A DNA stretch of 64,000 nucleotides from Gordonia sp049847105 (GCF_049847105.1 NZ_JBNCNS010000002.1:372001-436000), one strand, 5' to 3'. Positions 9,127-16,876 are shown, counted from the stretch's first letter. Made by a program: numbers and translations. The notes: a model not told the origin generated them from the sequence alone.

Positions 9127-9612
9127 TCAGGTGGCGACGTCGGCCACGACGGCACCGGTGACGGAGATCAGGTCGGCCGGCGCCAGCGACACCTCCAGGC
9201 CACGTCGCCCGGCGCTGCAGAAGACCAGGGGCCAGTCGAGCGCCGTTCGATCCACCACGGTGGGCAACACGGTCCGCTGCCCGATCGGTGAGACGCCGCC
9301 GAGGACGTAGCCGGTCGCGCGGGTCACGGATTTCTCGTCGGCCATCCGTGCCTTGGTCCCGCCGGAGGTGGCCTCCGACAGCGCGGCGGCCGCTGCCTTC
9401 AGTGACAGACGTCGCGGCACCGGAACGACCGCCACCGCGAGCGCACCCGAGATGTCGATGACCAGAGTCTTGAAGACCTGCTCTGCATGGACGCCGAGCG
9501 CGGCGACGGCTTCGTCACCGTAGGAATCGCCGCGGGGGTCGTGTGGGTATCGATGTACGGCGTGGTCGATGCCGACGCGTTCGAGCACCATCACCGCAGG
9601 CGTCGCGGCCAT
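9127..9612 (-). CDS. ybaK: Cys-tRNA(Pro)/Cys-tRNA(Cys) deacylase, YbaK/EbsC family
   Basis: A 161-residue free-standing editing domain that hydrolyses mischarged Cys-tRNA(Pro) in the cytoplasm. The family core is visible in VFKTLVIDI and the glycine-rich YVLGGVSPIG. The invariant Lys is in QVFKTL. The start at 9612 (MAATPAVMVLERVGIDHAVH) has AGAGG upstream; an in-frame ATG 12 codons earlier lacks a ribosome site. It is divergent from sigH and is followed by the SRAP gene on the same strand. Confidence 0.88.
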   Translation of the reverse strand: MAATPAVMVLERVGIDHAVHRYPHDPRGDSYGDEAVAALGVHAEQVFKTLVIDISGALAVAVVPVPRRLSLKAAAAALSEATSGGTKARMADEKSVTRATGYVLGGVSPIGQRTVLPTVVDRTALDWPLVFCSAGRRGLEVSLAPADLISVTGAVVADVAT

Positions 9613-9658
9613 TCGATCGCCTCTTTCCTGGTCGGGACCCAATCGCATCGGTCGCCGT

Positions 9659-9684
9659 GGAACATTTGTCGCGGTTCGTCTGTT
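9659..9684 (+). promoter_or_regulatory. SigH-type autoregulatory promoter upstream of sigH
   Basis: GGAACA (9659-9664) and TGTT (9681-9684), separated by 16 bases, match the SigH/SigR consensus GGGAAYA-N16/17-CGTT. Positive autoregulation of sigH through such a promoter is established in mycobacteria and Streptomyces. The predicted transcript starts near 9691, upstream of both candidate sigH starts. Confidence 0.75.
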
Positions 9685-9770
9685 GACACGGTTGGCGACG
9701 AGGGCGAGAGCCGTATCGTCGCCGTGACCACTGCACCACCCACGACTCCGAAGGAAGGTCGATCAGCCTG

Positions 9771-10691
9771 ATGACCACCGGCTTGCTCGCACCCACTCCA
9801 GCGGTTCACGACAGGTTCTCCGAGGCCGTCGCCCCGCGCGGCCTCGCGACCGCGACAGCATCGGTAAGCTTGACCGACAGCGGAAAGATCGCGTCGGCGT
9901 CCCGCAAGGTCACGCCGGCGGACATCGGTTCCGCGCATGCCGTCACCGAAGGGATCGTAGTGGTCGAACCCGATTCACAGGATCAGTCGCCCCAGGACAT
10001 CGACCGCGCAGAGCCGGCCCCGGCGAAGGCGTCCCGGTCGGCGTCGAAATCGGCGGGTGCCGGGTCACAGGCTCCCCGTCGAGCCGATCCGGGCGAGACG
10101 CCCGAGGCCATCACCGAGCGTTTCGAGCGCGACGCGTTGCCGCTGCTCGACCAGATGTACGGCGCGGCCCTTCGCATGACGCGCAATCCGGCCGACGCCG
10201 AGGACCTCGTCCAGGAGACATACGTCAAGGCGTTCTCGGCCTTCTCCTCGTTCCGCGAGGGCACCAACCTGAAGGCCTGGCTGTACCGGATCCTCACCAA
10301 CACCTACATCAACGGCTATCGCAAGAAGCAGCGGCAGCCCGCGCAGTACCCCACCGACGAGATCACCGACTGGCAGCTCGCCGCCACTGCCGAACACACC
10401 TCGACCGGCTTGCGGTCGGCCGAGATCGAGGCCCTCGACGCGCTCCCGGACGACGACATCAAGGCGGCGTTGCAGGAATTGCCCGAGGACTTCCGCATGG
10501 CGGTGTACTACGCCGACGTGGAGGGTCTGCCGTACAAGGAGATCGCCCAGATCATGGACACGCCGATCGGCACCGTCATGTCGCGTTTACATCGCGGACG
10601 CCGTCAACTGCGCGAACTGCTCGCCGACGTCGCTCGTGAACGTGGATTCAACCGATCCGCCCAGACCTCGGAGAGCGGGGCGGCACGATGA
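9771..10691 (+). CDS. sigH: RNA polymerase sigma factor SigH (ECF, thiol/heat stress)
   Basis: This ECF sigma factor directs the response to disulfide and heat stress. Region 2 is at about residues 117-185 (RMTRNPADAEDLVQETYVKAF, then FREGTNLKAWLYRIL). Region 4 is in LPEDFRMAVYYADVEGLPYKEIAQ followed by IGTVMSRLHRGRRQL. The 306-residue reading includes an Ala/Ser/Thr-rich N-terminal extension of about 110 residues before region 2. The ATG at 9771 has AAGGAAGG 12 bases upstream. An internal in-frame GTG at 9960 has a stronger site (GAAGGGA, 5-base spacing) and would give 243 residues. Both isoforms may be made. The stop overlaps the rshA start (ATGA), indicating translational coupling. Confidence 0.93.
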   Translation: MTTGLLAPTPAVHDRFSEAVAPRGLATATASVSLTDSGKIASASRKVTPADIGSAHAVTEGIVVVEPDSQDQSPQDIDRAEPAPAKASRSASKSAGAGSQAPRRADPGETPEAITERFERDALPLLDQMYGAALRMTRNPADAEDLVQETYVKAFSAFSSFREGTNLKAWLYRILTNTYINGYRKKQRQPAQYPTDEITDWQLAATAEHTSTGLRSAEIEALDALPDDDIKAALQELPEDFRMAVYYADVEGLPYKEIAQIMDTPIGTVMSRLHRGRRQLRELLADVARERGFNRSAQTSESGAAR

Positions 10692-11014
10692 CAGGCACAC
10701 CTCGTCCCGAGGAGCCGCGGATGGGCTCCGACGACATCGATCCGGAGTTCTTGCAGCTCGACTGCTCGGCGGTGATCGCCGATGTGTGGTTGCTGCTGGA
10801 CAACGAGTGCGACTCGGACGCGCGATCGCGCCTTCAGGGGCATCTTGACAGCTGCCCGTCCTGTTTTGCCCACTACGGCATCGAGCAGCAGCTCAAGACC
10901 CTGATCAACCGCAAATGCGGCGGCGAACACGCGCCCGAGGGGCTGCGTGACCGCCTGCGGATCGAGATCCGCAAGACCGTCATCGTCCGCGAGACCGGCG
11001 GCTCGGCCGACTGA
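10688..11014 (+). CDS. rshA: Mycothiol-system zinc anti-sigma factor (RshA)
   Basis: A 108-residue ZAS-family redox anti-sigma factor that binds SigH when reduced and releases it on oxidation. The diagnostic H-x3-C-x2-C motif is HLDSCPSC (about residues 56-63), with further Cys at 26 (LDCSA), 41 (NECDS) and 77 (RKCGG). The ATG overlaps the sigH stop; Met12 (MGSDDIDPEF) is an alternative start. Sigma and anti-sigma are therefore expressed together from the SigH-dependent promoter, forming a feedback loop. Confidence 0.92.
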   Translation: MTGTPRPEEPRMGSDDIDPEFLQLDCSAVIADVWLLLDNECDSDARSRLQGHLDSCPSCFAHYGIEQQLKTLINRKCGGEHAPEGLRDRLRIEIRKTVIVRETGGSAD

Positions 11015-11038
11015 CCTCGCGTTCGACGCCCAGAAACG

Positions 11039-11098
11039 TCGAGAGCATCCACGGTGCCCCAGAGCTTTCGCTCGCGAGGCCGGTGTGGATGCTCTCGA
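11039..11098. repeat. 14-bp perfect inverted repeat (hairpin) between rshA and bL37
   Basis: TCGAGAGCATCCAC (11039-11052) is followed 32 bases later by its exact complement (11085-11098). It lies between the convergent rshA and bL37 genes. The long loop and the lack of a T-run make it unlike a classical intrinsic terminator, though it could end transcription from both sides. Confidence 0.6.
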
Positions 11099-11179
11099 TG
11101 TCTCGGTGGGCGCTGTCGACGTGATGTCGTCGGCCGGCGCCCGGATGTTGTGCTCGTACTCGGCTGAGTCGTGCTCGAC

Positions 11180-11254
11180 TCAGGAGTTGGGACGCTTGCC
11201 GTGGTTGGCAGCGTTCTTCTTCCGAGCGCGCTTCTTGCGTCCGCGCTTACCCAT
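11180..11254 (-). CDS. 50S ribosomal protein bL37 (24 residues)
   Basis: A 25-codon gene encoding a highly basic peptide that begins MGKRGRKKRARKK and ends NHGKRPNS. It closely matches the small actinobacterial ribosomal protein bL37 known from mycobacterial ribosome structures. The ribosome site is near perfect (AAGGAGG, with TCCGTC before ATG), as expected for a ribosomal protein. Gene finders usually miss it because of its length. It sits convergent to rshA and divergent from the biotinylated protein gene. Confidence 0.9.
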   Translation of the reverse strand: MGKRGRKKRARKKNAANHGKRPNS

Positions 11255-11413
11255 GACGGACCTCCTTCGTGCTGTGTGCGTCCTCGATTCTCCCATGTCC
11301 AGGGTCCGCGGTCCCAATCGCCTCGCCTCGAGGCCGTCGGGGACCGGTGCCCGGCTCGCCGAGACACCGTCGAGAGGCGGCCGGGACCCGTCATGGGGCC
11401 GTCGGAAGTGGGC

Positions 11414-11419
11414 TAGGTT
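11414..11419 (+). promoter_or_regulatory. Predicted -10 element, leaderless start of the biotinylated protein gene
   Basis: TAGGTT ends 6 bases before the ATG at 11426. This favours 11426 over the ATG two codons upstream (11420) as the true start. Confidence 0.5.
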
Positions 11420-11425
11420 ATGTGC

Positions 11426-11641
11426 ATGGCTGAAGACGTCGTTGCGGAGATCGTGGCAAGCGTGCTGGAGGTGCGGGCGACCGCCGGTCAACTGGTCGAC
11501 GTCGGCGACACGCTCGTCCTGCTCGAGTCGATGAAGATGGAGATCCCCGTCCTCGCAGAGGAATCCGGCACGATCGCGGACGTCAAGGTCAAGGTCGGTG
11601 ATGTGATCCAGGCCGGCGACACCATCGCGGTCTACGAGTAG
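11426..11641 (+). CDS. Biotinylated single-domain protein (TB7.3-like BCCP domain)
   Basis: A 71-residue stand-alone biotinyl/lipoyl attachment domain. The biotinylation motif is ESMKMEIPV with the acceptor Lys in MKM. The start MAEDVVAEIVASVLEV aligns with M. tuberculosis TB7.3 (Rv3221c) as I recall it. Such proteins may serve as carriers for acyl-CoA carboxylases whose catalytic subunits are encoded elsewhere. The partner cannot be identified from this window. Confidence 0.88.
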   Translation: MAEDVVAEIVASVLEVRATAGQLVDVGDTLVLLESMKMEIPVLAEESGTIADVKVKVGDVIQAGDTIAVYE

Positions 11642-11714
11642 TCCGTCCGAGGTGGCACCGAATCCTTCCCCGCCGACACCGCTGCGGTCGCGGCTCCGCT
11701 GAGCCGGTCACGTC

Positions 11715-13220
11715 ATGTCCACCCTGGCCGACCTTCTCGCCGAGCACACCACGTTGTCGGACGCGGCGGCAGCGCATCTGCAACGCCTCGTGGCCGAGTG
11801 GCAGCTGCTCGCCGATCTGTCGTTCGCCGACTTCCTGATGTCGGTGCGCACCGAGAACGGCGACATCGTCACGGTGGCCCAGTGCCGCCCCAACACGGCC
11901 TCGACGGTCTTCCCGAGCGACGAGGTGGGTCGTATCGCGGATCCCACGGTCAACCGGCAGCTCGAACGTGCGTTCTCCGCCGACCGGGTGTTGCGCGACG
12001 AGGATCCGAAGTGGCTGGGTGCGGTGGCGATCAGGCGTGAGGCGGTGCCGGTCGGATTCACCGACGCCGACGGTGTGATCGCTGTGCTGACCCGTGCCAT
12101 CGATCTGACCCATCCGCGCCTGCCGTCGCCGCTGGAGCTCGCCTATCAGGATTCGGCCAACGACTTGTGTCAGATGGTCGCCGACGGCTCGTTCCCGCAA
12201 CTGGAGGGCAATCCGCGAGGCCTGTCCACCCCGCGTGCGGGCGACGGGTTCGTCCGGGTGGACGAGAACGGCATGGTGGTCTACGCAAGTCCCAACGCGT
12301 TGTCCGCGTTCCACCGGATGGGGTGGACCGCCGAGCTCACCCACACCCGCCTGTCCGAGGTGGCCGCGTCGTTGCTGACCGACCCGTTCGAATCCGAGGA
12401 CGTCGCGGTGATGATCGACGAGGCGGTCGGCACCAGCGCTCCGCCGACCGGACCCTACCGGGAGGTCGGGATGCGGATGGAAGCGGACGCGCGGCGCGCG
12501 ACGGCATTGCTCAGGACCGTTCCGCTGCGCCCCCGCGGTGCCAGTACCGGGGCGGTGGTCCTGATCCGTGACGTCACCGAGGTGAAGCGGCGCGACCTGG
12601 CACTGATCAGCAAGGACGCCACCATCCGGGAGATCCATCACCGGGTCAAGAACAATCTGCAGTCGGTCTCCGCGCTGCTGCGACTACAGGCCCGCCGCAC
12701 CACCAATCCCGAGGCCCGCGGCGCTCTCACCGAGGCGGTCCGCCGGGTGGCGTCGATCGCGCTGGTCCACGAACTGCTCTCGGGCAGCGTCGACGAGGAG
12801 GTCGATCTCGACGAGGTGGTCGATCGGCTGGTCCCCATCCTGGTGGACGTCGCGTCCGGGGATGCCACGGTGCGGGTGACCCACCGCGATCGACTCGGCG
12901 TGCTCACCGCCGAACTGGCGATGCCGCTGGTGATGGTGCTGACCGAGTTGATCCAGAACGCCATCGAGCACGGATTCACCGGATCGACTGCTGACAGCGA
13001 GATCGAGGTGGTCGCCGACCGAGATGTCCGAGAATTGCGGATCTCGGTGCGTGACAACGGTTCCGGACTTCCTGAGGGATTCGATGTGGCGACGTCCGAC
13101 CGACTCGGATTGCAGATCGTGCAGACCCTGGTGTCGATCGAATTGGGCGGAACCCTCACGATGGGCCCGAACCCGATGGGCTGGGGCACCGAGGTCAACA
13201 TCGTCATCCCGTTGCGTTAG
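11715..13220 (+). CDS. pdtaS: Sensor histidine kinase, PdtaS-like (GAF-PAS-HisKA_2)
   Basis: A 501-residue soluble kinase. Residues 1-150 form the GAF-like sensor, about 165-285 a PAS domain (FVRVDENGMVVYASPNALSAF), and the catalytic part begins at the HisKA_2 box IREIHHRVKNNLQS (His308/309). The HATPase shows N-box ELIQNAIEHGF, G1 DNGSGLP and a later RLGLQIV. In mycobacteria PdtaS phosphorylates PdtaR, an ANTAR RNA-binding antiterminator, and responds to metals, NO and nutrient state. The pdtaR partner is not in this window. No membrane segment is seen, consistent with a cytosolic kinase. Confidence 0.9.
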   Translation: MSTLADLLAEHTTLSDAAAAHLQRLVAEWQLLADLSFADFLMSVRTENGDIVTVAQCRPNTASTVFPSDEVGRIADPTVNRQLERAFSADRVLRDEDPKWLGAVAIRREAVPVGFTDADGVIAVLTRAIDLTHPRLPSPLELAYQDSANDLCQMVADGSFPQLEGNPRGLSTPRAGDGFVRVDENGMVVYASPNALSAFHRMGWTAELTHTRLSEVAASLLTDPFESEDVAVMIDEAVGTSAPPTGPYREVGMRMEADARRATALLRTVPLRPRGASTGAVVLIRDVTEVKRRDLALISKDATIREIHHRVKNNLQSVSALLRLQARRTTNPEARGALTEAVRRVASIALVHELLSGSVDEEVDLDEVVDRLVPILVDVASGDATVRVTHRDRLGVLTAELAMPLVMVLTELIQNAIEHGFTGSTADSEIEVVADRDVRELRISVRDNGSGLPEGFDVATSDRLGLQIVQTLVSIELGGTLTMGPNPMGWGTEVNIVIPLR

Positions 13221-13347
13221 CCGTGCGCGACAACCGATCGCAGGTTCGCCGAGCCGAATTGTCCGGTAGCGGTTCGGGTTACGACAAAACAGGCACGGAA
13301 ACCCTGTTCGCTCAGCACGTCAGGCCGCCGGCAGATCTCCGCACAAC

Positions 13348-13379
13348 GAAAGAAACCCGGCCGCGGCCGGGTTTCTTTC
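13348..13379. terminator. Bidirectional intrinsic terminator between pdtaS and whiB1
   Basis: A 32-base perfect palindrome with arm GAAAGAAACCCGGCCG. On each strand the GC stem is followed by a TTTCTTTC tract. It separates the convergent pdtaS and whiB1 genes. Confidence 0.88.
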
Positions 13380-13409
13380 ATGGCCGCTCGCGCGGCTCGG
13401 GGTCATGCC

Positions 13410-13664
13410 TCAGACGCTGCTGCGTGTCCGGGTTCGTGCGGTGCGCCGCTTGAGCGCACGCCGCTCATCTTCGCTCATGCCTCCCCAGACGCCTGCATCC
13501 TGGCCGGATTCCAGGGCCCACGAAAGGCATTCGGCCGTGACGGGGCACCGGGCGCAGACGAGCTTCGCATCAGCGATCTGCGCGATGGCCGGGCCACTGG
13601 TTCCCACTGGGAAGAACAGTTCCGGATCTTCGTCGCGACAGATTGCGTTGTGACGCCAGTCCAT
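13410..13664 (-). CDS. whiB1: WhiB-family iron-sulfur regulator WhiB1
   Basis: An 84-residue [4Fe-4S] transcription factor. The four cluster ligands are Cys9 (AICRDED), Cys37 and Cys40 (VCARCPV) and Cys46 (AECLSWA), followed by the signature GVWGGMSEDERRALKRR. In mycobacteria WhiB1 is essential, binds sigma region 4 and is NO sensitive. The start MDWRHNAIC at 13664 has GAAGGAG upstream. The gene order beside pdtaS matches Rv3219/Rv3220c. Confidence 0.95.
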   Translation of the reverse strand: MDWRHNAICRDEDPELFFPVGTSGPAIAQIADAKLVCARCPVTAECLSWALESGQDAGVWGGMSEDERRALKRRTARTRTRSSV

Positions 13665-14047
13665 TCCTTCTCCTTCAGGTGCGTTTTGCGCACCACTCGA
13701 CAACTCCCATGTCTGGTTTGTTGTGGCTGTAACCGCTAATTCACGCGGACCCACCAAATGTTTCCGCACTGTTGCTTGTGAATACTTTCACGAATCCAGG
13801 CGAAGTCAATGGTGTTCCGTTAACACGTGTGCAATATCACTGTGGCGACCACCCCGATTTCCTGGGGGTGCTTGCACTCCTTGCGCACCGATGGACTAGT
13901 CTACCCGTTCTTTACGGGGAATTCGCCTGATTTCCCAGGTCGTCGTCACGGATCACTGGTGGCATTGGCGTCACCCACAGTATTCTGTGAGCCATGCCAC
14001 GACGACGATGTTGATCTTCATCACATCGACTGAGGGCGGCCGCTTCT
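13665..14047. other. whiB1/MFS divergent intergenic region (383 bases)
   Basis: No gene is supported here. On the whiB1 side it holds a CRP-like box (13777-13792) and an inverted repeat GTGTT-N5-AACAC (13812-13826). The base composition is noticeably more AT-rich than in neighbouring genes, fitting a complex promoter for whiB1. A very short ATG ORF just before the MFS gene looks random. Confidence 0.6.
13777..13792 (-). promoter_or_regulatory. CRP-like binding site upstream of whiB1
   Basis: TGTGA-ATACTT-TCACG differs from the CRP consensus TGTGA-N6-TCACA at one base. It is centred about 120 bases before the whiB1 start. Regulation of whiB1 by the cAMP receptor protein is documented in M. 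tuberculosis, which supports the assignment. Confidence 0.65.
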
Positions 14048-15274
14048 GTGGCCGCTCTGGCCGAAGACGCCAACCCGCTCTATCCGCTCTATGCGGTGAT
14101 ATTCGCCGACCCAACGGTACCGGGGGCAGGGTTGTCGGCGGCCTCGATCTCCTCTCTGTTCATCCTGTGGTCGGCATGCTCTTTCCTGTTCGAGATCCCG
14201 ACCGGGATTCTGGCCGATCGCGTACCACGCCGAGCGCTGCTGGTGACCGGGCCGTTGTGCAGCGGGGCGGGCTTCGCCTTGTGGACCTGGTGGCCGTCGT
14301 TCGGGGCCTTCGCGGCCGGTTTCGTGCTGTGGGCCGCGGGTACCGCGCTGCGCTCGGGCTCGCTGCAGGCACTGCTCTATGACACCCTCGCGGCTCGGGG
14401 GCAGGCACTGCAGTACGCAGCCCTGGCCGGTCGGGTCCGGGCGATGGGGGCGACCGGAGTCCTGCTCGGGACCGCCGCGGCCATCCCACTGACCGCCTGG
14501 GGCGGTTACGCGGCCGTGGGGGCGGCCGGCGTCGCCTCCTGCATCGTCTGCTCGGTCGCGTCGGCGATGTTGCCCGAGGATGCGCCGCCACGCCGCGAGG
14601 CCGACCACGACGAGGCCGACCCCGAGTGCGGTGGAACCGCGGCGGGGTGGCGCATCGTCGTCGGCGAAGCGTTCGCCGGCCTACGCGGCGACCGTCTACT
14701 GCGTCGCGTCGTCGTCCTGCTGATCGCGCTGACCTGGGTGGCGGCTCTCGACGAATATCTGCCACTGCTGGCAGACGCCATGTGGTCGGACGCCATGTGG
14801 TCGGGCTCGGCGGCGGCCACCGGCGTCTCGATGCTCATGGTGGTGGTGGCCGTCGGGGACATCGCGGGTGGCCATGCGGCATCACGCACCGACGTCACCG
14901 ACTTCCGGCCCCGTCGTCTGGCGCCCTGGCTGCTCGCCGGTGCAATCGCTCTGGGGCTCGGCGCCATCTCCGGTCATCCGGTCGGAATCATCTTGGTCGC
15001 CTTCGCATTCGGCGTCTTCGGCTGGGCGTTGGTGATGGCGGATGCGATGATGCAGCACCGCATCCCGACGGGCGCCCGCGCCACCATCACCTCGGTGGTC
15101 GGAGTGGGAGAGGAGACGGTCGCGATCGCCGCCTTCGGTGCGTGGGCGGCCGGATCGGTGTGGCTGGCGCCCACGACGTCGTTCGCCGTGGCCGCGGTTC
15201 CCTACGCTGTGCTCGCCGTCGTGTTGATGGTCTCGTCGTCGGGTGCGACCACCGCGAGGGCCTCCGGGCGATAG
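14048..15274 (+). CDS. MFS transporter
   Basis: A 408-residue integral membrane protein with about 12 predicted segments. Helix 2 and the following loop read FLFEIPTGILADRVPRRALLV, close to MFS motif A (GxLaDrxGrr). The central loop (about 180-205) is acidic and hydrophilic. A tandem DAMWS-DAMWS duplication occurs near residues 243-252. The GTG at 14048 is the first start after an in-frame stop, but helix 1 begins at about residue 11 and homologues often have a longer N-terminus. The substrate is unknown. Its last 73 bases overlap the oppositely oriented lipid kinase gene. Confidence 0.8.
   Translation: MAALAEDANPLYPLYAVIFADPTVPGAGLSAASISSLFILWSACSFLFEIPTGILADRVPRRALLVTGPLCSGAGFALWTWWPSFGAFAAGFVLWAAGTALRSGSLQALLYDTLAARGQALQYAALAGRVRAMGATGVLLGTAAAIPLTAWGGYAAVGAAGVASCIVCSVASAMLPEDAPPRREADHDEADPECGGTAAGWRIVVGEAFAGLRGDRLLRRVVVLLIALTWVAALDEYLPLLADAMWSDAMWSGSAAATGVSMLMVVVAVGDIAGGHAASRTDVTDFRPRRLAPWLLAGAIALGLGAISGHPVGIILVAFAFGVFGWALVMADAMMQHRIPTGARATITSVVGVGEETVAIAAFGAWAAGSVWLAPTTSFAVAAVPYAVLAVVLMVSSSGATTARASGR
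14774..14803 (+). repeat. 15-bp in-frame tandem duplication inside the MFS gene
   Basis: The unit GACGCCATGTGGTCG occurs twice with no spacer, duplicating DAMWS in a predicted extramembrane loop. The copies are identical, suggesting a recent slippage event. Confidence 0.9.
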
Positions 15275-16170
15275 CCGAAGTCGATGGACTGATGGGCCCC
15301 GATGTAGTCACCGTCCATCTGGACGTCGATCGGCTCGTCGGCCCGGAACCGCACCCACGCCACGTCGTCGTCGCGATGGAGATGCCGAGCCTTCGGCTTG
15401 CGGTGCGTGAGCAGCCGCGCGGCGAGGGGCAGATTCCGCGCCACCGATGTCGAGGTCGCCGCGAACAGGCCGAGGCGGGTGTCGAATCCGGTCGTCGGGT
15501 TGGTCCGGATCTCGTAGTCGCCGAAGTAGGTCCACGGGCTGGTGTTACTGACGAATCCAAATCGGACGCCGGTGATCGGTTCGTGGTCGGGGATCTCGAC
15601 GGTGAACGACGCGCGGCTGGCGGCATGGCGGACAAAGGACGCGACGGTCGTCCACAGATACCGGGAAGGAGTCGCGGCCTTGCCCGCATGGCGCTTGTCC
15701 TCCATGGCGTGCACCACCACGGCGTCCATACCCATGCCTGTGTTGAACAGGAACCAGCGGTCCTGCGTGTGACCCAGGCCGATCCGCCTGCACCGACCGG
15801 CTTCGAGGAGGTCGATGATCTGCGCGGTGGCTGCCAGCGGGTCCGAGCGCATGCCCAAGGTGCGGGCGAACACATTGGCGCTGCCGCCGGGGATCACCCC
15901 GATGCTCGGCAGCCGGCGGGTGGGATCGGTGGCGCCCGGTGCCCCCAAGATTCCGTTCACGGCCTCGTTCACCGATCCGTCTCCGCCGTGCACGATGACG
16001 ACGTCGACGCCCTCGACGACCGCACGTTGCGCCAGTTCACCTGCGTGTCCACGGTGCGTGGTGTGTTCGACGTCGAGGGCGAACCGGGAGCCGAGGGTGT
16101 GCGCCAGCGCATCGCGGCCGGCCGGACTGGTGGCCGTGGCGAATGGATTGACGATGAGCATGACGCGCAC
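15202..16170 (-). CDS. Diacylglycerol/sphingosine kinase-family lipid kinase
   Basis: A 322-residue cytosolic lipid kinase of the DAGK catalytic family. Visible motifs are MLIVNPFATATSP at the start, the nucleotide loop VIVHGGDGSVNEAVNG, VIPGGSANVFARTLG and the C-terminal QMDGDYIG. The GTG at 16170 begins VRVMLIVNP as in relatives; a TATCGT -10 lies 8 bases upstream (16179-16184), supporting a leaderless start. Longer readings add an Arg-rich sequence without family similarity. The likely role is phosphorylation of diacylglycerol or another lipid. It corresponds to the Rv3218 position in M. tuberculosis. The 3' end overlaps the MFS gene tail to tail. Confidence 0.85.
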   Translation of the reverse strand: MRVMLIVNPFATATSPAGRDALAHTLGSRFALDVEHTTHRGHAGELAQRAVVEGVDVVIVHGGDGSVNEAVNGILGAPGATDPTRRLPSIGVIPGGSANVFARTLGMRSDPLAATAQIIDLLEAGRCRRIGLGHTQDRWFLFNTGMGMDAVVVHAMEDKRHAGKAATPSRYLWTTVASFVRHAASRASFTVEIPDHEPITGVRFGFVSNTSPWTYFGDYEIRTNPTTGFDTRLGLFAATSTSVARNLPLAARLLTHRKPKARHLHRDDDVAWVRFRADEPIDVQMDGDYIGAHQSIDFGYRPEALAVVAPDDETINTTASTA

Positions 16171-16292
16171 GAGACCCCACGATATTGGGTGTGCAGGTGT
16201 GACGTACATCCGCCCGTCGTCGGTGCGGTGCGGCGGCCGTCCCGGCCGGCTTCCCGTGCGGGGGCGAGCGGCGCCGCACGAGTCCTCACCCA

Positions 16293-16298
16293 TAGGCT
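16293..16298 (+). promoter_or_regulatory. Predicted -10 element, leaderless start of a membrane protein gene
   Basis: TAGGCT ends 6 bases before the GTG at 16305 and matches TANNNT. It supports the GTG as the start despite the absence of a ribosome site. Confidence 0.5.
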
Positions 16299-16304
16299 GG
16301 ACGG

Positions 16305-16805
16305 GTGAGCACGAAGCGGGGCGGCAACGCCGATGCAGGCGACGACCAGCATCGGGAGCCGGATGAACAGACCCATTCCGACCAGGCGCCGACAACGATC
16401 CGGGTGGCCGGGGCGGTCACCGCGCTAGAGGGTGCGATCGCGGTCATCGTGGCCGTCGTCCTGGCGATTCGCGAGGCAGGCGGTCACCGGGAAGCCGCGA
16501 TCAGCGGCTACGGGACGGCAGCGTGGTTCGGCATCATCGGCGTGGGCGTGATGATCGGCGGGATCGCCCTGCTGACCGGGCGGCGCTGGGGGCGCGCGAT
16601 CGCCGTCGTCGCCCAGATCCTGCTGCTGCCCGTCGCCTACGCACTGCTCACCGACAGCCATCAGCCGTGGCTCGGTATTCCGCTGGCCGTCGCGGCGCTG
16701 GCCGTACTGGTTCTCATCTTCAGTCCGTCGTCGACGCACTGGCTGGTGGGGGAGTACGGGCCCGACGGCCCGCCCGACGAGGGTTCCCGGGCGCGCAAGC
16801 GCTGA
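16305..16805 (+). CDS. Conserved actinobacterial four-helix membrane protein
   Basis: A 166-residue protein with a hydrophilic, charged N-terminus (1-32), then four hydrophobic segments at roughly 35-55, 71-89, 96-114 and 122-140, and a charged tail ending SRARKR. It occupies the position of Rv3217c in M. tuberculosis, a membrane protein of unknown role. No catalytic motif is visible. It is divergent from the lipid kinase and lies 83 bases before the ParA gene. Confidence 0.7.
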   Translation: MSTKRGGNADAGDDQHREPDEQTHSDQAPTTIRVAGAVTALEGAIAVIVAVVLAIREAGGHREAAISGYGTAAWFGIIGVGVMIGGIALLTGRRWGRAIAVVAQILLLPVAYALLTDSHQPWLGIPLAVAALAVLVLIFSPSSTHWLVGEYGPDGPPDEGSRARKR

Positions 16806-16876
16806 ACTTCGCGCGCCGCCGATGGCGATTCCTCGCCCCGCCCGGCGTTAACCCCGACGGCGGCGGTGATCGGTCG

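Noticed and set aside
14626..16308. 560-codon plus-strand frame
   Set aside because: It crosses the MFS and lipid kinase genes out of frame, is very Arg/Gly-rich, and has no recognisable domain.
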